From: Camarhynchus parvulus
Lineage: Eukaryota; Chordata; Aves; Passeriformes; Thraupidae
Length of the DNA stretch: 64,000 nt
Direction: 5' to 3'
NCBI RefSeq assembly: GCF_901933205.1
Contig: NC_044581.1
Coordinates: 9,224,001-9,288,000, forward strand
The translations under genes and the position numbers were made by a program. Below the pieces are notes generated by a model. That model worked only from the letters and a program-made list of their open reading frames with translations, had not been told where the DNA came from and made no database searches. Positions 10,301 through 24,000 of the stretch are shown in pieces (the stretch's first letter is position 1; each line of letters begins with the position of its first letter).

Positions 10301-13300
10301 TAGGTTATTTATATTTAATATGTGACATCTGGCATTTTAAATAATTTCCTTGGCTAATTACCAGTGCCTGGGTGAAATATGAAACTTCTGCCGTTGGGGA
10401 ATTAAAAGCAAAACAAAAACAAAAGTAGATTGTATAGCATTGGAAAGTTTTCTAGCAAAATTAGGAGTTGTGCTAATTCAGGCATTAGAATACACAGTTG
10501 CAAAAATAGAGTACAAGACAGTAATTTGACTGAAAATCTAAAGTGAAAATCTACAGTCATCCTTTAAAGTTTTCCTATGTCATGACTTGGCTACAGCACT
10601 CATATCTAGATCTTGAGCTTGCTGTTTGATCAACAGGGCATTTGTAATAGCAAGATTACAAAGTTAAAAAAAAATACTGCCGACAAGGTGTGTGTTGACA
10701 AAACCATACCCACATAAAAACTTAATGAGGCCTTATTTAACCATTTTACAGTTTTCCCCAAGAAATTTCATCGCTCTCCTAAACCTACTGCAGTCATATT
10801 AAATACACTTTAATATATTTCTCCTCAATATACTTTTACATTAAACAATCATTGCTTTGCTTTATTGTTTGTTTAACATGCCATGTAAAGCAGACATTAC
10901 TTCATAAAGTTTGCTGCTGTTTTATATTTCTAGAGTTTTACAGAGCAGGTTGCAATCCTCCCATTTGGAGGTTACCATCACACATGTTGAAAAGACTGGG
11001 AGGGTCCAGAAATCTGGCACTGAACTGCATGGCTCTCCTCACAGACTTTAAATTCTGAGTACTTTGCTCTCAGATCATAGAGTGAAAGCAAAGTAAAATT
11101 ACCAGCTGCATTATTACTGATACCAGTATATAAGGACACTCCAGGCACAAGTACTTGCTTCTGAAATGATTGCTTTTACAGATACCTTAGAGTCTTATTA
11201 CAAAGCCTAAAGTGGTTTGTGAGTGAAATCAGATGACAACCGAGATTGCTACCAGAACAAGAACAAACTCCTTTAATGCACAGTGATGTTTGCATAAGAT
11301 AAATATTTGTGGAAACTCAAATGAGGTTTCTTAAAAGCTCTTAGGCTTGAAAAAAAAAAGACTAAGATGGCATTTTACTTACTTTTCCATATTTTAACTT
11401 TCATTTTTGACTGTTCACTAGCCAGCAGACAGTCCTCTTGTACAGTACTGGATATAGAAAATATGGGCTCTGTTCCAAGCTTCCCCTTTTGTGCAGTCTA
11501 ATTTTCAGACTTCAGAGGGGCACAAATAACTTGCTATTTACATAGACATAAAACATTGTCTTAGTTTCCCTCTAAGGTGAGGGTAATACAAATTTTGTTC
11601 CTCTTTTCACTTAGATTGCAAATGCATCTGAGGACTCTCAAGTCTGGAATACTTCTTATACACTCCAGTTGAACATTTAAGCAGCCTGGCCAGATGATTT
11701 GGGCTGGTATTTCTCTTTGTACTGGACAAGGAGAAGCATCACCCAACTGTTGTAGCAAAACGGAACCTTAGTCCCAGACCCTTTAGCTATTTTGTCCTAG
11801 GATCTATAAATACTATGGTCCTTCTGTGGAATGGTTCTGTTTTGTTCAAGAGTAATGCACACACAGCTGAAGGTGCAATGGTTTTTCTGGATTTCATATA
11901 TACATTCGATATCCTTTGATTAGCTTAGGTATAACCACAATCTTACATGCTTAAGTCATCCCTCCTTATATACTGTAACTTCATAAATGATACACAGACT
12001 TTGCTTATCCATAAATCAATGTTTCTTCATCAGTATTTTAATTATCTTCAGAAGCAGAAAAAGAGTATTTTCTCTCATTAAAGCTTTTCACCATAATTCC
12101 AAATAAGCAACTAGAATAAATGTATTACTAAACTTTCCTTGATGTGCCTGTTCCCAGGTTTCCATAGGAAGCCTAATGGGCTCACTCTTGAGTGAGCAGG
12201 ACTGTCAGCCTTGTGCAAACCACTCTTGTGTCCTTGACTTGATCAGGCTAAGCCAACATGAAACAATAGGTTCCAGTGGGGCGGAAAACTTGAAAGGCTC
12301 CCTGGCAGGTTGGATCTCTGACTTCCACCTTTCCTCTGTGGATCCATTGTGCAGTCCTTAGAGCCCATCTGCTCACCCCTTGCTCAGTCTATACCTAATG
12401 AGCTTTCTGACTCAACATCTTAATTTGCACACAACAGGTTTCAGCTGAGAGGTAACTTGGAACACAACTGCCGTACCCCAGCTGTTGCAGGTGCTTATGT
12501 GTCTTTTTTGCTGTAATCCATCCCAGTCTAAAGTCAAACAGGCCAGCCAGGTGGTTTACCTTTATTTTTGCCTTTGCATTGGAGCAGAGATGGGGGTTTT
12601 CATTAGCTGCCCTTGCCTCTCCATTTTTTAGTTGATTGAGTTTCCGCCTGGCTTGATGTCCAGATTGCAGCGTGTAAGAGGGCTGGTTCTTCTTTGACAG
12701 AGCAAGGGCTGGGAGCTTTAACTATTTGATTTGGTCACAGAATCAATCCTCATTACACCCAGTCATCTGATATGCTGCTGGTCCTGATCCTTACCTTTCT
12801 ACCCTAACCCCTTCACAAGAATAGGCTTAGCTGCATCCTCTAGCTCCTTATATATTGGCAGAGTAGATTGGGATAAAGGTACTGGCGTATATTAAAAATT
12901 TGTGGAAAGTAGAAAAGTCAAAACACAGAAAGGAATAACTGATTAAATACTATCTCAGTATTTTTCCTAGCTGGAGAATGAGCTATTCAATTAACAAAGT
13001 GATCCTAGTCAGCTCTGGAAGAATATTACTCAGTAAAGGTTCACCCATTAAAATTAATATATTTTTGCTGTATTTGCAAATACTATATATGCATTCATCA
13101 GATATGTATACAAAGAATGGTTTGGCTGGTAATTTATACTGAACAAAACAACAGAGTTTAAATGAATGCTCACGTAAAATGGATTTTTAACATGTATTCA
13201 AACTAGAAATCTTATTGAAAGGGTTCAGGTCATTTAATCATTGAGCAAAACCAAATCATATGACCAACCCTTTTGCTTTCATTATCAAAAAGGCCACATA

Positions 13301-16300
13301 TGCCTGAATATGCACAAATCATCTGTCTACAAGTACAAAATAAGATGTTTGACCTACTGCTTACTCCTTAGGAGACCAGGGCCTGGTGTTCCTATACATT
13401 AAGAAGAAATAACACCAATAAGCTACAAATATTTTCCCATTGAGAAAACCAGTAAGAGAAAAGGCTAAACTTGTTAAATTCAATGTTACGATACCATTTG
13501 ATCAGTAAATAATTCTGTGAGCTCTGTACCAAACTTACCTTCCCCTTAAGAAGTGAAATTTGTCTAAAACAATTCTATAATCCATGACATTGAGTGATTC
13601 ATGTTAAAATACAGAATGTATCCATTCTAAAATGATACACACTTTAGAGCACTCAAAAATCTTTTTTCTCATGTATTTCATTGCATACTGTTTTTTTGAG
13701 CAATATAATTGCTTGACTTTGACAGACTGAAAATACGATTATTACAAAATGTCATGTGCCTTTATCATTTAAAATATTGGCTAGTTAACATTTAAAGCAT
13801 TCAAGGTTGCACTGGCTCCTGGGAAAAACAATTAACCATTCAATTTTATTTTTATTCAGTCTGACTTTTTTTATAAAGCATTTTTTGACACTGAGGTTCA
13901 CAATCTGTTGATTAATCAGAAAGCAGACAACAACTGCAAAATGTATCATCATAAAATTGCTCAGTGTTCAGACTACTCTTTAGTTTTGTCATTTACTTCT
14001 GGTTTCTGTGATTGTCAGGCTAAAATATCATAATAGTAGTTACATGCAGGTAGTAACATTTGAGAGGCAAAGAATATAAGATCATGGAATCTGGTCACCT
14101 CCGTGATGATGGGTAAAATACAGACAGGGAGGTGCTAGTAAGTAGTTTTATGGCAATTTTTGCTTTACCTTAATAAACCCTTTTGCTGAACTAAATATAC
14201 TCAGATAAGAAAAGATCTCTGGAATCTGCTACTTAGCTTTCCATTATAACTTCAACACACACATCTTCTCCGGTTTTGCACAATTAAAAAAGAAGAAACA
14301 ATCAATCAGCCATGGAGTGGTTTCAGCTGGGCAGGGACTCAGCAGGACTGGATGTCCCCACAATCACTATAATGCATGACTTTTTTAGCATGTAGTAGCA
14401 TTAAGCTGTCCTGATGGCTCAGCAAAAAAATGCTGAAGAGAACAACAGCTGCCCATCTTGGTGCTCTCCTGCAGCAGACTCTAATCCTCTGGGTTTATAC
14501 AGTTGTTCAAGAAACATTAAAAGGAAAAGCCTTCTAAAGCACCAGAGGCACCAAATGGGACATTGCTTGCTCCAAGTTTTATCTCTGTTAAGAAAAAGTG
14601 CATTTTATGCTTTAATATTTTTACAGTAGCACCTTCCAAAAACAGTCAATGTATTAAAGATCTATATCACAGAATGCAGTTTTGTATTTATTTTCACAAA
14701 GGGAGGGGTATGTCTGCTACAGTATGGCCATAAACTGAAAATTAATCTTTTCCAGTCAAGACAGTACTTGAAACTTATTTGTCTAAGCAGCTTCCAAAGT
14801 TGTAAACCCAGTCCAACTGGCTACCAGGCTCTCACTGTGCTTGGTTCAAAACAATTGGTACAGACCAGTGAATCAGACAAAAGATCAAACTAAAAATAGT
14901 TTCCACACTGGTATTTATACATCTTCAGAGTATTAAAAATAGTCTTACTGGATTTCTTGGAGTTTTTCTTATTGAGGATTCCCTGACAAATAATATTGAG
15001 GCTGTAATAAAATTGATTGTAAGAGTTTAAAATTAAGCTTTAAAATTAGTGTAGAAAACATTTGTAAGCCAATAAATGTTAGAGCAGAACTTGAAAGGAA
15101 TCCAAACTTTTTAAGGCATAGAACTACACATAGGATAGCCAAGCAATGTTAACTCTTTCCTATAGTAGTCCTTTAGTTGGAAAATAAATTTGATCTACTT
15201 TTTAATATGCTTTTAATCTGAGATTACAATCTCTTTTTACAGTAAATGATGTCAAGCATTTGCTATTAATGTACAGCATTTCTGGTGTCAACAACTTTGT
15301 GAAATATCTAAAACTCTTCTGTTAATTAACTGTAACATCAATTGTCTGTGTGAGGCTTCATGTTAGGAAGTAGTAGCTATATGTGGTTTATATTGCTAAG
15401 GGAATCACAAATAAGAAATGCTAAAAGGAAAGGAATGGTTTCCAGTAAACTGTACAAGACCAAAGGTTAAGTAACTCTCAGAACACGAGGTTATGGGTTG
15501 AAGTAGTTAAAGGGGAAATATTCCAGAAATACATTTCAGAAAATAAACTAATTAACCCATAATATCACCAGAATGACAGGTATTTAAACAAAAGGGAAGG
15601 GGTGGAAATAATCCCTTTTTTGGGAAATCTACTTCAATATTTATAATTTAACTGGCCCAAATACGACACAAAATTAAAAATTTAATTAGAATTGTGCAGG
15701 ATTTAAATTCCTTTGTACTTAATATCCTTGCATTTCTCAGTAGTGGCTCAATTACTCAAGAAAAACAGTATTCTGGAAGGGAAGTTTTTCTATTTTTTTC
15801 TGCTTCCATTCAGGGTGTTTTTCTCTAACACCTAGAGCCAACCTAATTTACAGTTGCCACAGGCTGGCCCCCACCCTCCTGTGCTGCTGGTGATTTGTGC
15901 TGATGTGAGCGCTGCGCTCTGAGGCAGCTCAGGGAGCCCAGCCAGCTAAAGGCTCCTGCTCCAAAGAAAGCAACTTTTTGTCTCAGTTCCCTGAACTGGC
16001 TCATTATCCAGTAGCGTGAGTGGCAGCAGGGAGGGAGCTCAGGGAGCTCAGCTTCAGGCTGGTTTGAGAGGAGGTCTCAGAGAAGCCCTGGGACCCTCAG
16101 CATTCCAAGGTTAACCACCCTGCTGGGAGCCCACAGTGATATGAACTACAGTTAGCTTTGGACAGGTAGTAAATTAAACAGATGAAACTTCACCAAACCT
16201 GAGGCTTCCAACATGGGAACAGTAAGATCTTTCAGCAGAAAAGTCACAAATGGCCCAGCATGACTTGTTAGAAGTGGTTTGCTGGAAGCAGCACAGTAGA

Positions 16301-17686
16301 GGTGCAGTGGGATGGCTGCTTCAATTGGACATTTCCCTGTGGAAAGGGGGTTTCCACATACTTCCTTCCCTATGACCCCCCTGTATGAGAACTGCCTAAA
16401 CTCACTCAACCAGATGGAAATGTCTCACTCATTTTGCTTTGGTAATTTTCTGCCTGGGGCAGAACAAGGTGGGAATGGAGTAATTTTCTTTGGAAGCAGG
16501 TTTTTCAGCTCAACTCAGCTCAGCCCATCCTGTTCTCTCCTGGGCTGGGGATGCATGTCCTGGTGGCATGGTCTGGGGAAGGGGTGACCTCTGCCAGGCA
16601 CCCACAGCTCACTCAGTGACACTCCCTTGCAGTCACTATTTAAATAAACCACATTACCCACACAGCTTAAACTGAAGCTCTTTCCCTGTGAAAATCAGGA
16701 TGGAACCTGTATCTCAGTCATACCTTTATCACCTCAGTTTTCTTCACCAACAGCCCACCTGCCTATGCCTCAGAGCGAATTCTCTGAGGTATTTGATGGG
16801 TGTGTACCAGAGCTATCTCATTATGCACCAATTTTGCAATGAGGCCACAACAAACATGTCAAAGACAGGGCTTTGCATGTAGCCTTTTCCTGTTCCTCTA
16901 TTGTTGTGTCTCCACACCTTCTCCATAAAATTAAAACAAAAAGAGCAATTTGTATCAACTGAACACATCCCTTTCAAAAATAAGGTTCTAAAAAGGATGA
17001 ACCCGTTGCTTCAACAGAAATTGTCAATTGCTTGCCTTGCGCCAAACTGTAGAGAGTGGGGGAGGAAAAAAAAAAGCTTTTAAACCATGGGATATCTGAA
17101 GGTTTGATCAAAGAACAATATATGGAGAATGAATGCAGGACAGCAAATGCATAATCACAGCTTTCTGACCTACAAGACTTGCAGGAAAAGCCAGCCCAAG
17201 TCAGGTACAGTACAGAAATCACTGGAATTGGTTCAATTTGACTGAATGCCAGAGCACACTCTAATCCAGGGAACAGAGCCAGACCTGACCCCATTTGCAG
17301 GACCTTTGTTGCTGTTTTAAACATGTATCTTTACTGTGCCAGATAACAAACCAAAGATGGTATTAGCCTTGCAATTAAAAAATAATTAGCAAAAGAAGCA
17401 ATGCTTTGATCCATACCAGTTACTTAGACTGCCATTAATGCCAACTGGGGTGTATTAAGTATGGATTTTTCTCTAATAATGTTTTAAGCAATTTGAATAA
17501 ATAAATTAATTTAGGCTACATAATAAGTTATAACACCTATGTCTCAAAACCTCCTTCCTTAAAATCAGCAACCTAGCCAATAAAGTAGATTGCAGTTATA
17601 ACTACAAGTATTAGGAAATAAATTTAATATTTTCATCTGTTTGTACTCTGAGGCTTATAAGAATATGGTATTAGGCAATGCCAGTG

Positions 17687-18090
17687 TAATGGTTTGCTCC
17701 TTCCCTCTGTGCCCTGCAAGCATCCCATCTGCTCAGCTGCCTCAGCAGAACCATTTGTGAGACCACCCCATGAGCCAGACCAAGGGAACTGACCCAGCTC
17801 TGGGCTTTATTTGGGGAGAGGGGAGGATTGTCAGGGCTGCCTGAGTTCCCCTGCTCACATCCCCACAAAGAGCTGTGTCAGCAGGGCCACGGGGATGGGC
17901 CAATGGCTGCAGCAGGAACACAGAGCAAGGATGGCTAAAGTTAGTGCTGCTGCCAAGTGCTGCTGTCATGAGACAAAACCACAGGAGCAGCCTGGTCACT
18001 GGCCATGCCCACGGCAGCCCCAGAGAAACGCTCCAGCACTGAGTCAGCCATGAGCCCCACAGCAGGAAAAACCCCCTGAACGAGCATAGG
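17687..18090. other. GC-rich block with LTR-like start (unassigned)
   Basis: Composition changes abruptly from AT-rich flanks to roughly half or more GC at a TGTAATGG start and falls back after about 18090. A TTTATT hexamer at 17807-17812 would read AATAAA on the minus strand. Such blocks in bird genomes are often solitary LTRs or old transposon remnants, but I cannot match this one to a named family and did not confirm a target-site duplication. Confidence 0.25.
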
Positions 18091-21000
18091 AAGGATGAAC
18101 AGATGGCATCTCCAGGATAAATGCTGGGAATATTCTGCTGTACAGTGACTTTAGAAGAAAAGCTGTGATGAGGCTGATCAGTAGTGAAACTTGGAGAAAA
18201 TTAATCTGAACAGTAAATAATGAGGCTTATTGGAAGTGATAAATACAGGACTACTGAATTGTTTGAAATAGAATTTCCTCATTTTATCCTTTGTTTTAAA
18301 GACTTTTTGCATGCAGTAAAGAAAAGGATAAACACTTTAAAGGATCATTGTCAGAAAGATGTATATGAAATAGTAAATCAGGAAAAACAGGCTAAAGCTT
18401 AGTTCAGATAGGAGAGAATCTTAGACAAAAGACACTTAGACAAAAATTAATCAACTTTTCCCCTCCTCACAATTCATAGCAGTAACTCTGAAAACAAACA
18501 ATTTATCCTCTAGGGATGATTGTTGTTCTAAGCCATGGCCCTGATGAATGTATTTTTTAGTCTCAGATATAAGGAAAGCTACAAAAGGTTAAAAAATGTG
18601 GGTATAGTTTAGATAAACATCTGAGAGTTTGGAAATTCATCTGAATGCTTTCTATCAGAAAAAAAATGTGCTCTAAGTCTTGTGAGAAAAAGGCTTATTT
18701 GTGATGTTGGCTCCTTTATTTCTGTTCTCAGCTGGAATATGATGAGAGTAGTCAACCTCACACATGGTGTTTTGTCTTCAGGAGTTGTGGGGAAAAAGTT
18801 CAGTTCTAAAAATAGAAGATTATGGTGAGACTTTCATCCTACGTAAACTCACTTTGCCTCTTGTGAGAGGGAGAGACAATAGGATAGCAATGTAAAATTT
18901 TCCGTAACACTGAAAAGTTGCATGCAATTAAAGAAGAGAGAATTGTTTTCATTTTACAAGATTAAAAAGTCCCCATATATTCAACTGGAAATACAACTTT
19001 TGTTCTGATTTTTAGTTACATGGCACAAAATCAAAAATGCCTCTCAGTTGACTTGAACTGTAACACTGACATCCACCAAGTTCTTATGGCAGTGCCTAGA
19101 GATGAAGCTTGACCATACACAGCAGTAGGACTAAGTCTTAGCAACAAATGGAATAAGTAGTCTACCATCATTAAATTACCTCCAAAAACTGCATTTCATT
19201 TCCAAAATGCCTTAGATATTTATATTTTTTTCATTTTAAGTCAGTTGCATGTGGCCTCTAATATTAACCATGAAAATGAAATCTGAAATTACTTCAACTT
19301 GTTGAAATTTTTCTACCAACAGTTTTATATGACAAATACACATATGTGCAGGGAAGGGCCATGGTATACATGTAAATTCTGTATGCTCTGCCTCACCAGG
19401 GGCAGCTAAAGAAATCACATCTCTTCCATAATGGCAATTCTCCCTTTCAATAGATCAGGGGGGGGTTTTTGTCCGGAAACAAATGGGTTTGGTTTATATT
19501 TCCTTGGACTAGCTCTGCTGGGAAGCCTTTAATATTTCTAATGTCACAGACATCCACATCAACAAAGGTAGCTAATATCTACAGGACACAGTCTGATAAA
19601 TGCTGCTTTGCCAACAGTTCTGTCTTAAACCATCCTTGTCTCCAGGCTCCTTGTTCCTTCCTTTTCTTTCTGCCTTGTTGCCCTCAATGAACTGTTTGGA
19701 GGGGGGTGGCAGTGATGTGGAGAATACAGGTTTTAACCTGCAAAAGCTCCCTGAACCACCTATAAATCAGACTTGCACTCCTAGGACTGAGGAGATTCCT
19801 ACTTAAAAAGGGTCACACACAGCCCTGCATGGTCTCTCCTTCTCTCTCCCAGCCTGCATAAGGTTGCAATTTCACACTGCTTTTGTATGAACAAGCTTGT
19901 TGTTACTGACTCTTGCAGTTTATTGGAAAATTAAAAATTAAAATATGCAGACTTTTTATAACCCCACATGAATGTACAAACTTCCAAGATTCAGTACGTT
20001 TGCTGTCCCCAAACCAGATACACAATATAGGTATTTGTATGAAAAAATTCATAGACCAAATTTTAAAGGCTCTATAACACACAAAAAAAGAGCTGTTAGG
20101 CAGCTGCTCATTCCCCACTTTTATGAATAGAGGGCTGAGTTATTACTCCATATAATAGAGTACTTGTTTTTCCATGAGGTAGGAGGTAATCCCTAACACT
20201 TATTCTGTTTACAGGTCATATCTGCTTCCCCAGTGATTCTTCCAGGGCCTGGTATATTTTCTGAAGGGCAGTGGGACTAGACTAAGTGCCTTTCACATAC
20301 TGACCAGGGTATATGCTCCCTATATAGAACTCTATAAAGAGATTCCAGAGAATATGCTTTTGTTTTAGGGAACAGAGGCATATTTTTGTTTTGCTCCTCC
20401 TCTCCCAAATCTTTTCCTTCAGAAACAACTCTTGGTAATCCTTTATACTTGTGTTTTTTTTAATCTATAGACAAATATCTGGAGCCAGAAGGCAGAAGAA
20501 AATTGAAATGCATAAATCCTTTTAAAAGAGTTTCTATCTTATCTAGGCTTATATACATGTGGTAGGAACGTGGAGACTGGAGCCAACTGTATTATTTTTG
20601 CCAATCTGCCTTCAAATGTGAATAATGTCCCAAAAGTTTATATGCTTTCCTAGATATATGTTACATAGCTCACAGATAACTGTGTAGTTTGTCTGTCACC
20701 TATCCCAGCAGCTGTGAGAAATACCTGGACTCCTCAGGAAGACATACTGTTCAAGATGTCATCACCTCATTCATTTAGAAAGTAATAAATTCTCAGGAGC
20801 AGCATCAAAGAGTAGTGAAAAAAGGTTACTGTGGATCCTGAGACAGCCTTTTTTCAGTTCTCTCCTCTGGATATTTCCCTTCCCCTTGCTTTTTCCATCC
20901 CTTGTGCTCTTTGGGACCAGTTCAGTACAGAGGATTGCTCTGCAAACCTTGGCTTCATTCACAGTCAAGTAAAGCAAAGGATCAGACTCATCTGCCTGTC

Positions 21001-24000
21001 TAGAGCAATAGAACTTCAAGTTTATCATTCAGAAATCATACAGACCATAAGCTGAACATTTATTTGGCCTCTGTATCACAAGGAACTTTGAGAACAGAGT
21101 TTCCATCTCCCCTGCCTTGATCTGAGATGGAGCATTACTGAGTTTGGGGACATGGCCAGAGTTATGCAGCTGGTCTGTGTCAAGGGATGAACTCCTTCAC
21201 ACCATCTATAGCTGCCAGGCCTCTCAGATCTGTCAGATCTGCCATGGAGCCACTCCCTAATCTGGTTCTGTCAAAATAATCTGCTTTTTGTGGCAAGTTA
21301 TCAGAGAACCATAGGAAAGAAATGAAAAAAAAAATGTTCCTTTTTGTAGGCTCCTGTTACTCCTGGGACTGGACAAGGTTCTCACTGACAGTTGGTTACC
21401 ATGGCTATTAATACCTTGACAGAAAGTGAATGAATACCATGATTTAGTAGAAGAGTGAAATCTCACTAGGAATATCATAGGAGTAGGCAACTATATAGTA
21501 GTTTCTTTAAAGGGAGGAACTGATGGCCATTTGGAAAAAAAAGTATTTCTATTTAATGATCTGCAAAGTTTAGCCTCTGGCTAAACTATTTAAAGATATC
21601 TCTTACAATTAAAAGCAGTTAACTCAAAAACTGCTGCAAGATGAAAAATATTTGTTCTTTTGTCCACACTTTGAATCGGTACAATTTTTTTTTGCTGCAG
21701 ACGAACTTCCCTCCAAATATTAAATGCTGCTATCTTACATAGCATAGAGAAGAGGCACAGCATCTGTTACCCAGTCAAGAAACAAGTCTGAGTGCCTTAC
21801 TGCCAGGAAAGACAACTCACTTTGTACAAGAATGCTATTTGTCTGTTAGACATACAAGAATCCACTTAGCTTCCATTTCAGCTCATTTGTAGTTGCCAAT
21901 ATCTACCCTTTAAGTACTTCCAGCTGCCACTTCTGTGTTGAAAAGGTATCTGTTTTCATCTTTCATTTAGGACTGAGACATTGTCCAAAGCATCTGGTAA
22001 TGTGAACTGTGAGGCCCTGGGTAGTCCAGAACTACATAACCTGGTTCAAAGGCATCCCAGCGGGGCATAAAGGAGGTTCCTGAGTGGTTCTTCTGGCAGC
22101 AGTGGTCCTTTGTTATCAAAAAATTTCACCTAACAAACCCACTTTCTTTTGCAGGCTTGTTTTTAACCCTGCATCAGTCCCCCAGTCAAGCTGGCCAGAT
22201 AGCTGTACACACAGCTGCACTTGCAGAACTGAGAGTGAGATGCAGGGGCAGGAGGAGATTTCCACTCTACCCTTCTAGAATTTCACAAGTCACACTTGTA
22301 AAACTGACTTGACCACAGTGCATCCAAATCATAGACAGAGGACTTCAGCCTACACAGACACTAACCCAAACCTCCTCCATAGCACTAATTCCTCAGGCAA
22401 ACATCTACAAATAGGCTGTGGATTCAATAATGATTTCAAAATGTTTATTTTCAGGAAACAATAGTGGGAGGATAAAGGAGGTAAAACAAGATATTTAATT
22501 TTAGATTCTACACTTGAGTGAATTGTTTAGCAGCTGCCACGGTCCCTATTGAGAGCTAGCAAGAAGTAATAAAATATCTAGGGCTTAAAAGATACAGTCT
22601 TCCCAAAATCACCATCTAGGCTCAGAAATGCAGATTTCCATCACAAACTTGCATTGTTGTCATATGCATCAAAATCAATGGCTAGTCAACCTGAACTACA
22701 ACTACTTTAACCATTCAATAATGGAGATACTGCCCAACAACTCCCCAGTGTGTCTGAGAGTGTATGGACACTGTAGGCATTTTTAGAGCTACAGCCAGCC
22801 TGGCTGTAGAGCAGCTGTTGTTAGCAGAACTCTTGCAGCACAGATTTCATTGCAGGGGTGCATGATGTTCTACAATACTGAATAAATACTTGAGAAGTAT
22901 TATTAGCCAGCTCAGAGATCTGTTTCAGTCTAGCTCTTCTGCCAGTAGCCAGTCATTTTAACTGGTATTTTAACAATACAACTTGAATTACATGGAAATA
23001 ACATTTGTCTTAACTGCTCCTAGAAATCACAGAACTTACAAAGCAAAGTGTCTTCCAATATCCTTGTTCAGAAGGGCTCTTTTGCCATGACTTTCATCAT
23101 CTGTAGGGATAATTTGATGTAAAAAAGTTACAAGTGTCATTTGACTAATATGAGCACTGCCCATAAACTGCTGGGAGGTATTTCTCTGGGCCTGAAGCTA
23201 ATGAGGCTGTGGCTGTACTGACCTTTCCTGGTGACTAATAGGTGACTAACACAGGACAACAGTCCCCATGTTCCCTCTTTAGGCACTCTCCATTCCCAGG
23301 CACCCTTTCTCACTGAGGTGCCATCCTTGCAGTTGTGCCACCACTGAGACTTATTTGGTCCCAGAGTGAATCAAATCAGCTGAAAAATAAAAGCAACCAC
23401 AAGCAAGTGTCTTTGTTGGCAAAAGGGAGGAGGTAAGAAGCAAAAGAGGCTGCAGTAAGAAGCAGAAGGCAAGGACTTGATACCTTGGTTCAAGCCACAG
23501 CCTAATATGTGAGCCTTGCTACCGTGGTGTATCTATTCTAACAGAGGATGTGGAGCTGTAAAGGCATGAAATTCCTGCTGGGTGAGAAAAGGTCAGCTAA
23601 AGAGTTCAGAATAGATGTCAAGTCAGCCTTCATAGTCCCTTGCCTTAGGTATGGCTCCACTTTTCCTTTCAACAAAGAAGGAATTTAACAGGTTTGAATT
23701 CAATACTACAAGAGTATATTTAGTAGCCTTGAGTGTCTCTGAGAAATGTGTTGTTTCAAGAATAATTAGTCCAAGAACATACTGGCAACATAGTTCAAAC
23801 AGTGTCCTTCCAATACATTTACAAGACTCAGGGACAGGTACCAACTTCCTTAACTGAGTACCCCTTTCTGGCATTCTTCAGTTCACCTCCCAACTCAGTT
23901 AAATACATTTCATGAAAAATCTCATGCAGTCCCCATGAATTACTGCATATCAGTTCCTTCTTCTTAAGCACACAATTAAAAAATTTCAAACAGAAAAGAG

